Notes under the pieces: model-generated
What the model was told of the DNA's origin: nothing
The model's input: the letters and a program-made list of their open reading frames with translations, nothing else
Databases searched by the model: none
DNA from: Streptomyces sp. NRRL S-337
GTDB taxonomy: Bacteria; Actinomycetota; Actinomycetes; Streptomycetales; Streptomycetaceae
DNA length: 22,301 nucleotides
Direction: 5' to 3'
Assembly (NCBI RefSeq): GCF_000720175.1
Contig: NZ_JOIX01000108.1
Span: forward strand, 1-22,301
In this document: in pieces, positions 6,589 to 14,190 of the stretch
Layout: each line of letters opens with the position of its first letter
How positions within the stretch are numbered: position 1 is the first letter of the stretch
Program-made: the position numbers and the translations under genes

Positions 6589-7143
6589 TCAGTGGCGGTT
6601 CTTGGGCCGCTTCGGGCTCTTGGACTTTCGGGCTGCCGGGTTGCCCGTACGGGTACCGCGGCGGCGTTCGTGGCGCTCGCGGGCCGCGGCGTACTCGGCG
6701 CGGTGCAGCCGCTCCCCCGGGGCCTCGACCAGGCTGCGGCAGAAGTACGCCAGCAGCGACCCGATGAAGCCGATGAGCATCAGGCTCTGCCCCGACGTGT
6801 CCGCCGCGCCCGCCCCCGGCGCGCCGGGGCGGCGTACGAAACCGTCCCAGGTGCGGCGGAAGGCCAGCGCGCTGCAGATGGCGAAACCGGCGACCACCAG
6901 GATGCCGACGAACGGGCCGACCGCGGCGATCTCCAGCCCCTGGAACGCGAAGCGCAGCACGACCGCCCCGGCCGCGGCGAGCGCCAGCGAGCCCACCGCG
7001 ACGCCGGCCCGGCGCAGCGCGTAACCGCCGTCGTGGTGGACCCAGGTGGTGCCGAAGAAACGGATCGGCTCCGGCTGCGGGCCGTCGCTCTCCGGCCCGC
7101 CGGCGTCCGCACGGCCGCGGGGCGGCGTCTGCTCGTCGCTCAT
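6589..7143 (-). CDS. Conserved actinobacterial membrane protein, function unknown
   Basis: A 184-residue protein that I believe is widespread in Streptomyces but unassigned. A Pro/Gly-rich cytoplasmic-type N-terminus (1-26) leads to a conserved-looking block PIRFFGTTWVHHDGGYALRR (26-45). Three hydrophobic helices follow (about 46-64, 74-94 and 119-137), then a strongly basic tail ending RKSKSPKRPKNRH. ATG 7143 is chosen over the longer frame to 7188 because MSDEQ is a natural start and the upstream residues look spurious. There is no Shine-Dalgarno. A GATAAT hexamer on the minus strand (7156-7151) ends 7 nt before the ATG, suggesting a leaderless transcript. Confidence 0.8.
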   Translation of the reverse strand: MSDEQTPPRGRADAGGPESDGPQPEPIRFFGTTWVHHDGGYALRRAGVAVGSLALAAAGAVVLRFAFQGLEIAAVGPFVGILVVAGFAICSALAFRRTWDGFVRRPGAPGAGAADTSGQSLMLIGFIGSLLAYFCRSLVEAPGERLHRAEYAAARERHERRRGTRTGNPAARKSKSPKRPKNRH

Positions 7144-7150
7144 GGCACCG

Positions 7151-7156
7151 ATTATC
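7151..7156 (-). promoter_or_regulatory. -10-like GATAAT, 7 nt before the ATG
   Basis: The hexamer matches TATAAT at five of six positions, with the predicted transcription start at or next to A 7143. No -35 is obvious. Confidence 0.5.
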
Positions 7157-7186
7157 CCCGGGCCCGCATCACGGAACGCGGAGCCC

Positions 7187-7314
7187 ACTCAGCCCACGCG
7201 GCACGCACGCACCACGACACTCAGCCCACGCGGCACACACGCCCCACAACGCTCAGCCCACGCGGCACACACGCACCACGACACTCAGCCCATTCAGGGC
7301 GCACGCCCCACGAC
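7187..7314. repeat. 32-bp tandem repeat, 4 copies
   Basis: Units are at 7187-7218, 7219-7250, 7251-7282 and 7283-7314; each begins actcagcccacg or gctcagcccacg and ends ccac(g/a)ac. The fourth copy has diverged in its middle. It lies between two minus-strand genes (stop at 7370, start at 7143), immediately upstream of the membrane-protein promoter. There are no spacers of unique sequence, so it is not a CRISPR. Confidence 0.93.
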
Positions 7315-7347
7315 GCTCACGCCACACAGCAAGCCCCCCTGCCACCG

Positions 7348-7362
7348 CACCCCACCCCACCC
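7348..7362. repeat. 5-bp microsatellite (caccc)3 after the SH3 gene stop
   Basis: Three perfect units lie 7 nt beyond the stop of the minus-strand SH3-like gene. On that strand they read as a GGGGT run continuing the ggggTGA stop context. Confidence 0.75.
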
Positions 7363-7369
7363 CACGCCC

Positions 7370-7687
7370 TCACCCCATACAGCGCGGCGCGACCATGCCG
7401 TCGCTGCCGGTGTGCACGTACGTGTCGGAGATGTACTGGCCGGGGCCGATGCTGTCCCAGATGTCCGAGGTGCCGTACGGGCCGCTGACCCGCTCCCCGT
7501 GCCGCTGGCAGCGGATCTCGATCCGCGCGCCCTCCGCCAGCCGCCGGACGACCGGGTAGTCGGTGCCGGGGCCCTTGCGGACCTTGACCCGGTAGCCGGG
7601 CGCGATCGGATAGGTGAGCCCGGCTGCGGCGAGCACCTGGCCGTCGTCGACCGGTTCCACGGATTCGGATTCCTGCGTCGTCGTCAT
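7370..7687 (-). CDS. Short bacterial SH3-like domain protein
   Basis: This 105-residue protein consists of an acidic N-terminus (TTTQESESVEPVDDG) and one SH3b-like barrel. The barrel signature YRVKVRKGPGTDYPVVRRLAEGARIEIRCQ is the usual 'R-GPGT-Y-V---L-G' pattern, followed by SDIWDSIGPGQYISDTYVHTG, where SH3b domains end with 'W-K---G-YVSD-YV'. No signal peptide is visible, which is odd for a fold that normally binds cell-wall peptides, so a cytoplasmic or non-classically exported role is possible. ATG 7687 is chosen over ATG 7693 because GGGGGA lies 6 nt before it and directly abuts 7693. It is divergent from the Ser/Thr kinase, so a functional link is possible but unproven. Confidence 0.8.
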   Translation of the reverse strand: MTTTQESESVEPVDDGQVLAAAGLTYPIAPGYRVKVRKGPGTDYPVVRRLAEGARIEIRCQRHGERVSGPYGTSDIWDSIGPGQYISDTYVHTGSDGMVAPRCMG

Positions 7688-7740
7688 GTCCATTCCCCCG
7701 TTGACGATTCTCCGGCCGGCGGCGCCGGGCCGGTGGTACC

Positions 7741-7822
7741 ACGCCCAGCAGTGCCGGACGGGTTCTATGACGCCCAGCGATGCCCAACCGGTTCTACGAC
7801 GCCCAGCAGTGCCGGCCGTGCC
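7741..7822. repeat. 29-bp tandem repeat, 2.8 copies, in the SH3/kinase divergent spacer
   Basis: Units are at 7741-7769 and 7770-7798, with a partial unit at 7799-7822. Each begins acgcccagc(a/g), and the two full units carry ggttcta(t/c)g at their ends. It lies between two divergent genes, so it may affect promoter spacing. A possible kinase -10, TAGGCT, follows at 7868-7873. Confidence 0.9.
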
Positions 7823-7927
7823 ACGCGCACGCTAGCAAGCCTCAGCGCTTTCGTACGTGCCATCGACTAGGCTCCGCGCGTCGCACCTGCGACCGATTGG
7901 CACGGGGAATGACACGGGGGTGGAACC

Positions 7928-10489
7928 ATGCCAGCGCTGCGCGATTCCGGCATCGGCCCGGAAGCGGAGCGTCCGGAATACGCCGGGAAATACCGGCTGG
8001 AAGCGCGGCTCGGGGCCGGCGGTATGGGCGTGGTCCATCTGGCCCGTTCCTCCTCCGGACTGTCGCTCGCGGTCAAGGTCATCCATGCGGAATTCGCCCA
8101 GGACCCGGAGTTCCGGGGGCGGTTCCGGCAGGAGGTGGCGGCCGCCCGCCGGGTCAGCGGGGCCTTCACGGCCCCCGTCGTGGACGCCGACCCGGACGCC
8201 GGACGCCCCTGGATGGCCACCCTCCACATTCCCGGCCCGACGCTTTCCGACCATGTGAAGCGGAACGGCCCGCTGACCCCCGGCGAGGTGCGCCGGCTGG
8301 CCGCCGGACTCGCCGAGGCACTGCGCGACATCCACCGCGCCGGGGTCGTGCACCGCGATCTGAAGCCGGGGAACGTGCTGCTCGCCGCGGACGGGCCGAA
8401 AGTCATCGACTTCGGCATCTCGCGCCCGTCCGACAGCGATATGCGCACCGAGACCGGCAAGTTGATCGGTACGCCGCCGTTCATGGCGCCCGAGCAGTTC
8501 CAGCGGCCGCGCGAGGTCGGCCCGGCGGCGGACGTCTTCGCGCTGGGCTCGGTGCTGGTGCACGCCGCCACCGGGCGCGGGCCGTTCGACTCGGAGAGCC
8601 CGTACATCGTCGCGTACCAGGTGGTGCACGACGACGCCGATCTCGCGGGCGTACCGCGGGAGTTGGTGCCGCTGATCGAGAGCTGCCTGGCGAAGGACCC
8701 GGCGGACCGGCCGACGCCGGACGCCCTGATGGAGCTGCTGCAGACCGACGCGCCGGAGGACGACCCGGTGCCGGGCGCGGTGGCCGGTGCGGTGCGGGGC
8801 GCGCTGCCGGGATCGGCGGCGGGCGTGCCGCCCGGGGGCGCCGGGGAGGCCGGGACGCGGGGTGCGCCGCCCTCGGGTGCGCCGTTGCTGTCACCGCAGT
8901 CCCCCGGCCCGATACCGGATCTGGACCCGATGTCGGATCCGGGCTCGATACCGGATCCGGGCCCGAACCTTCCGAATCCTGGCCGGGGTCTGGGTCCGAG
9001 CGGTCCGGGCCCGCGCATTCCCGAGCAGCGCGGCGGGGCGGTACGGGCCGCGGCCGGCCCCTCGCGGGCGGAGACCACGCACATACGGGGCGCCGCCCCC
9101 GTACCCCCAGCGGTACCGGAGGCGCCCGCACCGACCGGAACCACCGCACCACCGGGCTCACCAGCGCCGCCCCGGCCGCCGGAGGGCGCCCACCGGCAGG
9201 AGGGGCCGAATTCCGGCCGCCCCCAGCGCCGCGCCCCGCTCACCGCCGTGGCCCTCGCCGTGACCGTCGCCGTCGCCGCCGTCTTCACCGGCATCCGGCT
9301 CCTGGCCCCCGGCTCCGGCGAGGACCCCGCGCTCCAGACCCACGCGCCCCGCACCGCCACCGGCGACGCCCGCCCCTGGCGGACCACACTCCTCCAGCGG
9401 CCCCCGGGCCATGACGCCGAGATGGCGTACTGCACCGGCGGCTCCGGCGCCGTCTTCTGCGGCCAGTCCGGGCTCTCCGCCGCCCGGCTCGACCCCGACA
9501 CCGGCCATGTGGCCTGGCGGCGCACCGGCGCCCCCGCCGGCAAACAGGCCACCACCCCGACCGCGCCCGTGCTCTCCGGCGGGCTGCTCTACGTCTTCTC
9601 CGCCGACGGCAAACGGCTCTCGGCCCTCGACCCCTCCCCCGGCGGCCGGGGCGCCACCCGCTGGAGCAAGGACGTCTCCGGTTACGAGGGCGGGGCCGCG
9701 GTCATCGGCGACCGCGTGCTGCTGACCGCCTCGGACGGCACGGTCACCGCGCTGGACAGCACCACCCACCGGCAGCGCTGGCACAAGCGCTTCGCCGGCC
9801 ACGAACTGCCGCTGTTCACGGCGTTCGCCGGCGCGCCGCGCACCGCGTACGCCGCCGAGCCCACCGCCGACGGCACCCACTCCCAGGTCACCGCCATCGA
9901 CCCGGCCACCGGCACGGTCCGCTGGGCACACCGGCTGCCAGGCCTCCTCACCCCGGCGGGACCGGCCGGCACGTCCGGTCCCGCCCGAACAGGTCGGGCC
10001 GGAACGGGCGGTTCCGGAGCGCTGTTCCTCACCGTCACCGACCCCAAGCTGTCGTACCGCACCACCGGCGTCCTCCGGTACGACCCCGTCACCGGCCACA
10101 CCCGCACGCTGCCGGTGACCGGCTCACCGGACCAGGTCTCCGCCGTCGTGCACGGCGAGACGGTGTACCTGCTGGGCGAGGGCGGTGCGTTGCAGGCCAC
10201 CGGAGCACACCACTGGTACACCGAGACGTCGGTGAGCCGGGGGTCGGTGCCGGTGGTGAGCGGCGGCCGGCTGTTCTTCAGCGCGGCCGACGGCCGGCTG
10301 ATCGCCGTCGACACCGCCAACGGCGGGGTCATCGGCCAGACCCGGCCACGGCTGTCCGGCACCCGCAGCAACGGCTACCTGGAGACGGTCCCCGCCCCCT
10401 GGACCGACGCCCGCCGCGGCCGGATCTACGCGGCGGCCCCCGACGGCACGGTGTTCTCCGCCCCGCTGAAGGACCCGTCCAACTGGTAG
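7928..10489 (+). CDS. Membrane Ser/Thr protein kinase with extracytoplasmic PQQ-like beta-propeller
   Basis: An 853-residue protein. The N-terminal Hanks-type kinase is complete: glycine loop GAGGMG (29-34), Lys50 (AVK), Glu69, catalytic HRDLKPGN (142-149), DFG (161-163), APEQ (187-190) and the Arg of the DRP turn near 261. A 160-residue Pro/Gly-rich linker (about 275-435) includes repeated 'PDPG' motifs. A single membrane helix follows (about 437-459). The outside part (470-853) has at least six PQQ/beta-propeller blades, visible as recurring 'LDP-TG---W' (ARLDPDTGHVAWRR, VTAIDPATGTVRWAH, LIAVDTANGG). This is the AfsK/PknD-like plan of a receptor kinase; it probably senses an external signal and phosphorylates cytoplasmic targets. 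A GGGGGTGG ribosome site 4 nt upstream supports ATG 7928. Ligand and targets are unknown. Confidence 0.93.
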   Translation: MPALRDSGIGPEAERPEYAGKYRLEARLGAGGMGVVHLARSSSGLSLAVKVIHAEFAQDPEFRGRFRQEVAAARRVSGAFTAPVVDADPDAGRPWMATLHIPGPTLSDHVKRNGPLTPGEVRRLAAGLAEALRDIHRAGVVHRDLKPGNVLLAADGPKVIDFGISRPSDSDMRTETGKLIGTPPFMAPEQFQRPREVGPAADVFALGSVLVHAATGRGPFDSESPYIVAYQVVHDDADLAGVPRELVPLIESCLAKDPADRPTPDALMELLQTDAPEDDPVPGAVAGAVRGALPGSAAGVPPGGAGEAGTRGAPPSGAPLLSPQSPGPIPDLDPMSDPGSIPDPGPNLPNPGRGLGPSGPGPRIPEQRGGAVRAAAGPSRAETTHIRGAAPVPPAVPEAPAPTGTTAPPGSPAPPRPPEGAHRQEGPNSGRPQRRAPLTAVALAVTVAVAAVFTGIRLLAPGSGEDPALQTHAPRTATGDARPWRTTLLQRPPGHDAEMAYCTGGSGAVFCGQSGLSAARLDPDTGHVAWRRTGAPAGKQATTPTAPVLSGGLLYVFSADGKRLSALDPSPGGRGATRWSKDVSGYEGGAAVIGDRVLLTASDGTVTALDSTTHRQRWHKRFAGHELPLFTAFAGAPRTAYAAEPTADGTHSQVTAIDPATGTVRWAHRLPGLLTPAGPAGTSGPARTGRAGTGGSGALFLTVTDPKLSYRTTGVLRYDPVTGHTRTLPVTGSPDQVSAVVHGETVYLLGEGGALQATGAHHWYTETSVSRGSVPVVSGGRLFFSAADGRLIAVDTANGGVIGQTRPRLSGTRSNGYLETVPAPWTDARRGRIYAAAPDGTVFSAPLKDPSNW

Positions 10490-10626
10490 GGCCGCACGGT
10501 CCGCAGCGCGGTGTCGATGAACATCGGCCCGCTGACCGCGTCGTAGGCGTACGGACTCCGGTGCCGCGGGAGCGGCACGCGACGCGGGGACGGCTGCCCG
10601 GAGGAGCGCCCGGTCGGACCGTTCAC
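10426..10626 (-). CDS. Short coupled reading frame, possibly a truncated gene
   Basis: The GTG at 10626 overlaps the stop of the upstream small gene (GTGA), a classic coupling arrangement. The frame gives 66 residues. The part outside the kinase gene has almost only G or C at third codon positions and reads like real protein (SPYAYDAVSGPMFIDTALR). Its last 64 bp overlap the kinase 3' end in antisense, where the sequence stops looking conserved (PSGAAA). I suspect the 5' remains of a longer partner protein cut off by a rearrangement next to the kinase gene, but a genuine short protein is possible. I cannot assign a family. Confidence 0.4.
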   Translation of the reverse strand: MNGPTGRSSGQPSPRRVPLPRHRSPYAYDAVSGPMFIDTALRTVRPYQLDGSFSGAENTVPSGAAA

Positions 10627-10841
10627 CGCCCCGCCGCCTTCCTCAACGCCGCGATCAGCTTGAACGTCGTCTCCAGATTGCACCGCCCCAACTCGATCAG
10701 CGGACGCGGGTGTTGGTAGCTGTACGACACCGGGTCGACGCTCAGCGACGGCAGCACGATCCCGGTCCGCGCCAGCGCCCTCATCAATTCGTCGCACGCC
10801 GCTTCCGCCGCCGCGTTCGCCGTGATCCGTTCCGCGGTCAT
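10623..10841 (-). CDS. Small conserved streptomycete protein next to an XRE/DUF397 pair
   Basis: A 72-residue protein with helix (AAAEAACDELMRALARTGI), a LPSLSVDPVSY strand and the ending 'PLIELGRCNLETTFKLIAALRKAAG'. I recall this pattern (ending in 'ELG-C---T---LA--L') as common beside XRE/DUF397 regulators in Streptomyces; the function is unknown to me. ATG 10841 is favoured by length and composition. The ribosome site is poor: AAGGG lies about 13 nt upstream. It is divergent from the XRE gene with 172 bp between them, and is followed by a 4-bp GTGA overlap with a short frame. Confidence 0.7.
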   Translation of the reverse strand: MTAERITANAAAEAACDELMRALARTGIVLPSLSVDPVSYSYQHPRPLIELGRCNLETTFKLIAALRKAAGR

Positions 10842-11001
10842 CCTGACCAACCAGCCCTTCTGTCGTTCGCCTGCCCGGAACCCCGGAGGGCGACTACTCT
10901 GCGTATTCCAACCCTCACCAGGATGCATGCGGAGAAGGGCGCGAATGCCCCTTGCCGGGCGTACTTCGCCGCGCCGTGACGCTAGTTCCACACCTTCCAC
11001 G

Positions 11002-11008
11002 AAGGAGG
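11002..11008 (+). promoter_or_regulatory. Strong Shine-Dalgarno AAGGAGG for the XRE gene
   Basis: AAGGAGG is 5 nt from ATG 11014 and decides this start over the much longer open frame upstream. Confidence 0.9.
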
Positions 11009-11013
11009 TCGCC

Positions 11014-11856
11014 ATGCCGCCGAGACGAGCGGTCACCGGCCGCAGCCAGGAGCCGCGCCAACGCTTCGTGGAGGAGCTGCGATTACTGCGCACCCGCAAC
11101 GGCGACAGCCTCCGCCAGCTCGGCGAGACGCTCGGCTGGGACTGGTCCCTCTTCGGCAAAATGGAATCCGGCCAGACCCTCGGCAGCCCCGAGGTCGTCC
11201 AGGCCCTGGACCAGCACTACGGCACACCTGGACTGCTGCTGACGCTGTGGGAGTTGGCGGCGGGGGATCCTACGCAGTTCAAGGAGCGGTACCGGCGTTA
11301 CATGGCGCTGGAGGCGGAGGCGGTGAGCTTGTGGCATTACGGGGTCAGCACCATTCACGGCCTGCTCCAGACGCCTGGTTACGCGCGGGAGTTGCTCGCA
11401 GCCGGAGGCACTACGGGTGTGGAGCTGACACGACAGGTCGAAGCACGTATCGGTCGCCAGACCCTGCTGGACGGCGATGATGCGCCACGGTTCCGCACGA
11501 TCCTGTCGGAGGCGGTGCTGCGCACACCCCTGGGAGACACCGAGCAGTGGCGTAAGCAGCTGGAGCACCTGATCGAAACCTCCGAGCGCAGGAACATCAC
11601 GCTGCACGTCCTGCCGTTCAGCGCTGGGCTTTACGGGCTGGACAGCACCACGGTGATGTTTCTCCGACTGCCGGACGGCCGAACCGTGGCCTACACCGAG
11701 AACGCCCACCGCGGTGAACTCATCGAGGAAACCAGTGCGGTTGAGCGTCTGCAACGCGCGTACGATGCGGTGCGCGACCTGGCGTTGAGCCCGGTCGCAT
11801 CGCGGAAATTCGTCATGCGGATGTTGGAGGAAGTGCCGTGCGAGCCATCGACCTGA
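11014..11856 (+). CDS. XRE-family regulator with DUF5753 domain
   Basis: A 280-residue protein. An N-terminal helix-turn-helix (about 18-73: RFVEELRLLRTRNGDSLRQL, GWDWSLFGKMESGQ) is followed by the DUF5753 region (about 95-270), marked by ALEAEAVSLWHYGVSTIHGLLQTPGYAREL, the 'RQTLL' region and NITLHVLPFSAGLYGL. This is the standard streptomycete arrangement in which a BldB-like/DUF397 protein is encoded directly downstream (19-bp overlap here). Such pairs act in developmental and antibiotic regulation in characterised cases (WhiJ-type); the target here is unknown. DUF5753 may bind a ligand or the DUF397 partner. One recognition helix is slightly unusual, with Trp42/Trp44 near the turn. Confidence 0.92.
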   Translation: MPPRRAVTGRSQEPRQRFVEELRLLRTRNGDSLRQLGETLGWDWSLFGKMESGQTLGSPEVVQALDQHYGTPGLLLTLWELAAGDPTQFKERYRRYMALEAEAVSLWHYGVSTIHGLLQTPGYARELLAAGGTTGVELTRQVEARIGRQTLLDGDDAPRFRTILSEAVLRTPLGDTEQWRKQLEHLIETSERRNITLHVLPFSAGLYGLDSTTVMFLRLPDGRTVAYTENAHRGELIEETSAVERLQRAYDAVRDLALSPVASRKFVMRMLEEVPCEPST

Positions 11857-12044
11857 GCACCGTCACCTGGCGCAAGTCCAGCTACAGCAACTCGGACGGC
11901 GGCGCCTGCCTCGAAATCGCCGACGACCTCCCCGCCCCCCTCGTCCCCGTCCGCGACAGCAAGGACCCGCACGGCCCGGCGCTGGTCCTCCCCGCCGCGG
12001 CCTGGGCCGCGTTCGTCACGGCGGTGAAGGACGGCGGCCTGTAG
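11838..12044 (+). CDS. DUF397 small regulatory partner protein
   Basis: The 68 residues match the DUF397 signature: WRKSSYSNSDGGACLEIAD, then VPVRDSKDPHGPALVLPAAAWAAFV. GTG 11838 lies inside the end of the XRE gene, with GGAGGAA just upstream; overlap and ribosome site point to translational coupling. In WhiJ-like systems this protein antagonises or modulates its XRE partner. Interaction with the upstream product is inferred from this association. Confidence 0.95.
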   Translation: MRAIDLSTVTWRKSSYSNSDGGACLEIADDLPAPLVPVRDSKDPHGPALVLPAAAWAAFVTAVKDGGL

Positions 12045-12064
12045 CGGTACGCGAGCCACGCAAT

Positions 12065-12095
12065 CCGGCCCCCGTCGCCAAGCGACGGGGGCCGG
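12065..12095. terminator. Strong bidirectional terminator hairpin
   Basis: A perfect 13-bp GC stem (ccggcccccgtcg, 12065-12077, with 12083-12095) has a 5-nt loop, between the DUF397 gene and the convergent ilvD. It is the strongest hairpin in the window. A short T-containing stretch (ttccgttt) follows on the plus strand. Confidence 0.9.
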
Positions 12096-12123
12096 TTCCG
12101 TTTCGGGCAGCGGCGCCGGGGCC

Positions 12124-13977
12124 TCAGCCCAGCAGGTTCACGTCCCGGACGGCGCCCTTGTCCGCGCTGGTGGCCATCGCGGCGTAGGCGCGCAGGGCCG
12201 CGGAGACCTTGCGTTCGCGGTTCTTGGGGGCGTAGACGCCGCCGAGGGCCTCCCGGCGTGCCGCCAGCTCCTCTTCACCGACCAGCAGCTCGATCGTGCG
12301 GTTCGGGATGTCGATGCGGATCCGGTCGCCGTCCTCGACGAGGGCGATCGTGCCGCCGCCGGCCGCCTCGGGGGAGGCGTGGCCGATGGACAGGCCGGAC
12401 GTGCCGCCGGAGAAGCGGCCGTCGGTGATCAGCGCGCAGGTCTTGCCCAGGCCCCGGCCCTTCAGGTACGAGGTCGGGTAGAGCATCTCCTGCATGCCGG
12501 GGCCGCCCTTGGGGCCCTCGTAGCGGATGACGACCACGTCGCCGTCCTTGACCTGCTTGTTCAGGATCTTCTCGACGGCCTGTTCCTGCGATTCGCAGAC
12601 GACCGCCGGGCCCTCGAAGGTCCAGATCGACTCGTCGACGCCGGCGGTCTTCACGACGCAGCCGTCGACGGCCAGGTTGCCCTTGAGGACCGCGAGGCCG
12701 CCGTCCTTGGAGTAGGCGTGCTCGGCCGAGCGGATGCAGCCGCCCTCGGCGTCCTCGTCCAGCGCCTCCCAGCGTTCGGACTGGGAGAACGCCTCGGCGG
12801 AGCGCTTGCAGCCGGGAGCCGCGTGCCACATCTCGACGGCCTCCGCGGACGGCGAACCGCCGCGCACGTCCCAGGTCTTGAGCCAGTCGGCGAGCGACGG
12901 ACTGTGGACGGAATTCACGTCCTCGTTGAGGAGGCCGGCGCGGTGCAGCTCACCGAGCAGGGCCGGGATGCCGCCGGCGCGGTGCACGTCCTCCATGTAG
13001 TACGTGCGGTCCTTGGCGACGTTGGGAGCCACCTTCGCCAGGCAGGGGACGCGGCGGGAGACGGCGTCGATCGCTTCGAGGCCGAAGGGGACGCCGGCCT
13101 CCTGGGCGGCGGCGAGCAGGTGCAGGATCGTGTTCGTCGAGCCGCCCATGGCGATGTCCAGGGCCATGGCGTTCTCGAACGCCTCGAAGGTGGCGATGTT
13201 GCGCGGCAGGACCGACTCGTCGCCGCCCTCGTAGTAGCGCTGGGTGAGCTCGACGACCGTACGGCCGGCCTTCTCGTACAGCGCCTTGCGGGCGGTGTGC
13301 GTGGCCAGCACCGAGCCGTTGCCCGGCAGGGAGAGGCCGATGGCCTCGGTCAGGCAGTTCATCGAGTTGGCGGTGAACATGCCGGAACAGGAACCGCAGG
13401 TCGGGCAGGCGTTCTCCTCGATGCGGAGGATGTCCGCGTCGGAGATCTTGTCGTTCACCGCGTCCGAGATCGCGTCGACCAGGTCGAGGGTGCGGACCGT
13501 GCCGTCGACGAGGGTGGCGCGGCCGGACTCCATCGGGCCGCCGGAGACGAAGACGGTCGGGATGTTGAGCCGCAGTGCGGCGTTCAGCATGCCCGGGGTG
13601 ATCTTGTCGCAGTTGGAGATGCAGATCAGCGCGTCGGCGCAGTGCGCCTCGACCATGTACTCCACGCTGTCCGCGATCAGGTCGCGGGAGGGCAGGGAGT
13701 ACAGCATGCCGCCGTGGCCCATGGCGATGCCGTCGTCGACGGCGATGGTGTTGAACTCGCGCGGGATGCCGCCGGCCGCCTTGACCGCCTCGCTGACGAT
13801 CCGGCCGACCGGCTGGAGGTGGGTGTGGCCCGGCACGAACTCGGTGAAGGAGTTCGCCACGGCGATGATCGGCTTGCGGCCGATGTCCGCGCCCGCTACG
13901 CCCGAGGCGCGCATAAGGGCGCGGGCGCCCGCCATGTTGCGGCCGTGGGTAACGGTGCGGGACCTCAGCTCGGGCAC
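12124..13977 (-). CDS. ilvD: Dihydroxy-acid dehydratase
   Basis: A 617-residue enzyme of the IlvD/Edd family, near-identical in length to E. coli IlvD (616). It dehydrates 2,3-dihydroxy-3-methylbutanoate and -pentanoate to the 2-keto acids for valine, leucine and isoleucine. It begins [20 protein letters not shown] and contains [10 protein letters not shown] (C123) and [17 protein letters not shown] (C191, C194, C197), with cluster-ligand cysteines at the E. coli positions. [35 protein letters not shown] and [11 protein letters not shown] are also present. GTG 13977 is preferred because homologues begin at this point and GAGGGAG lies 8 nt upstream; the frame is open to 14136. The upstream 213 bp holds a 6-codon frame and a short palindrome but no recognisable BCAA leader peptide. 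Confidence 0.97.
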   Translation of the reverse strand: MPELRSRTVTHGRNMAGARALMRASGVAGADIGRKPIIAVANSFTEFVPGHTHLQPVGRIVSEAVKAAGGIPREFNTIAVDDGIAMGHGGMLYSLPSRDLIADSVEYMVEAHCADALICISNCDKITPGMLNAALRLNIPTVFVSGGPMESGRATLVDGTVRTLDLVDAISDAVNDKISDADILRIEENACPTCGSCSGMFTANSMNCLTEAIGLSLPGNGSVLATHTARKALYEKAGRTVVELTQRYYEGGDESVLPRNIATFEAFENAMALDIAMGGSTNTILHLLAAAQEAGVPFGLEAIDAVSRRVPCLAKVAPNVAKDRTYYMEDVHRAGGIPALLGELHRAGLLNEDVNSVHSPSLADWLKTWDVRGGSPSAEAVEMWHAAPGCKRSAEAFSQSERWEALDEDAEGGCIRSAEHAYSKDGGLAVLKGNLAVDGCVVKTAGVDESIWTFEGPAVVCESQEQAVEKILNKQVKDGDVVVIRYEGPKGGPGMQEMLYPTSYLKGRGLGKTCALITDGRFSGGTSGLSIGHASPEAAGGGTIALVEDGDRIRIDIPNRTIELLVGEEELAARREALGGVYAPKNRERKVSAALRAYAAMATSADKGAVRDVNLLG

Positions 13978-14005
13978 GATGGTCACTCCCTCGGGATACG
14001 TACGT

Positions 14006-14026
14006 TCAGCCGTACAGCGGCGGCAT
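14006..14026 (-). other. Six-codon open frame upstream of ilvD
   Basis: ATG-CCG-CCG-CTG-TAC-GGC-TGA lies 28 nt before the ilvD start. It contains one Leu but no Val/Ile run, so it does not look like an attenuation leader, and its ribosome site is weak. A 13-bp palindrome (tcttgatccaaga, 14052-14064) lies upstream. Confidence 0.2.
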
Positions 14027-14190
14027 ACCGCAGCTGATCCCGAGGTTACGCTCTTGATCCAAGATCCGGACACCGACTCCGGTATGTGAGACGGGTGACC
14101 GGAGTGCGGACGGCGACCGGCCGGCCCCTGCGGCACGTTCCGGGCGGACCGTTTCTGCCCGTGTTCTCCGCGGGCCGGCAGGAGACCCGG

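Noticed and set aside
7187..7314. CRISPR array
   Set aside because: The 32-bp units are head to tail with no spacers and no cas genes are present.
7867..9555. 562-residue minus-strand frame inside the kinase gene, and other long frames opposite ilvD and disA
   Set aside because: Low-complexity antisense shadows; the sense products are clear family members.
13978..14190. Branched-chain amino acid attenuator before ilvD
   Set aside because: The only short frame has six codons with a single Leu, and no alternative terminator hairpin was seen.
14086..14190. Terminator after the isomerase gene
   Set aside because: GGCCGG-type inverted repeats are present but far apart; no compact hairpin.
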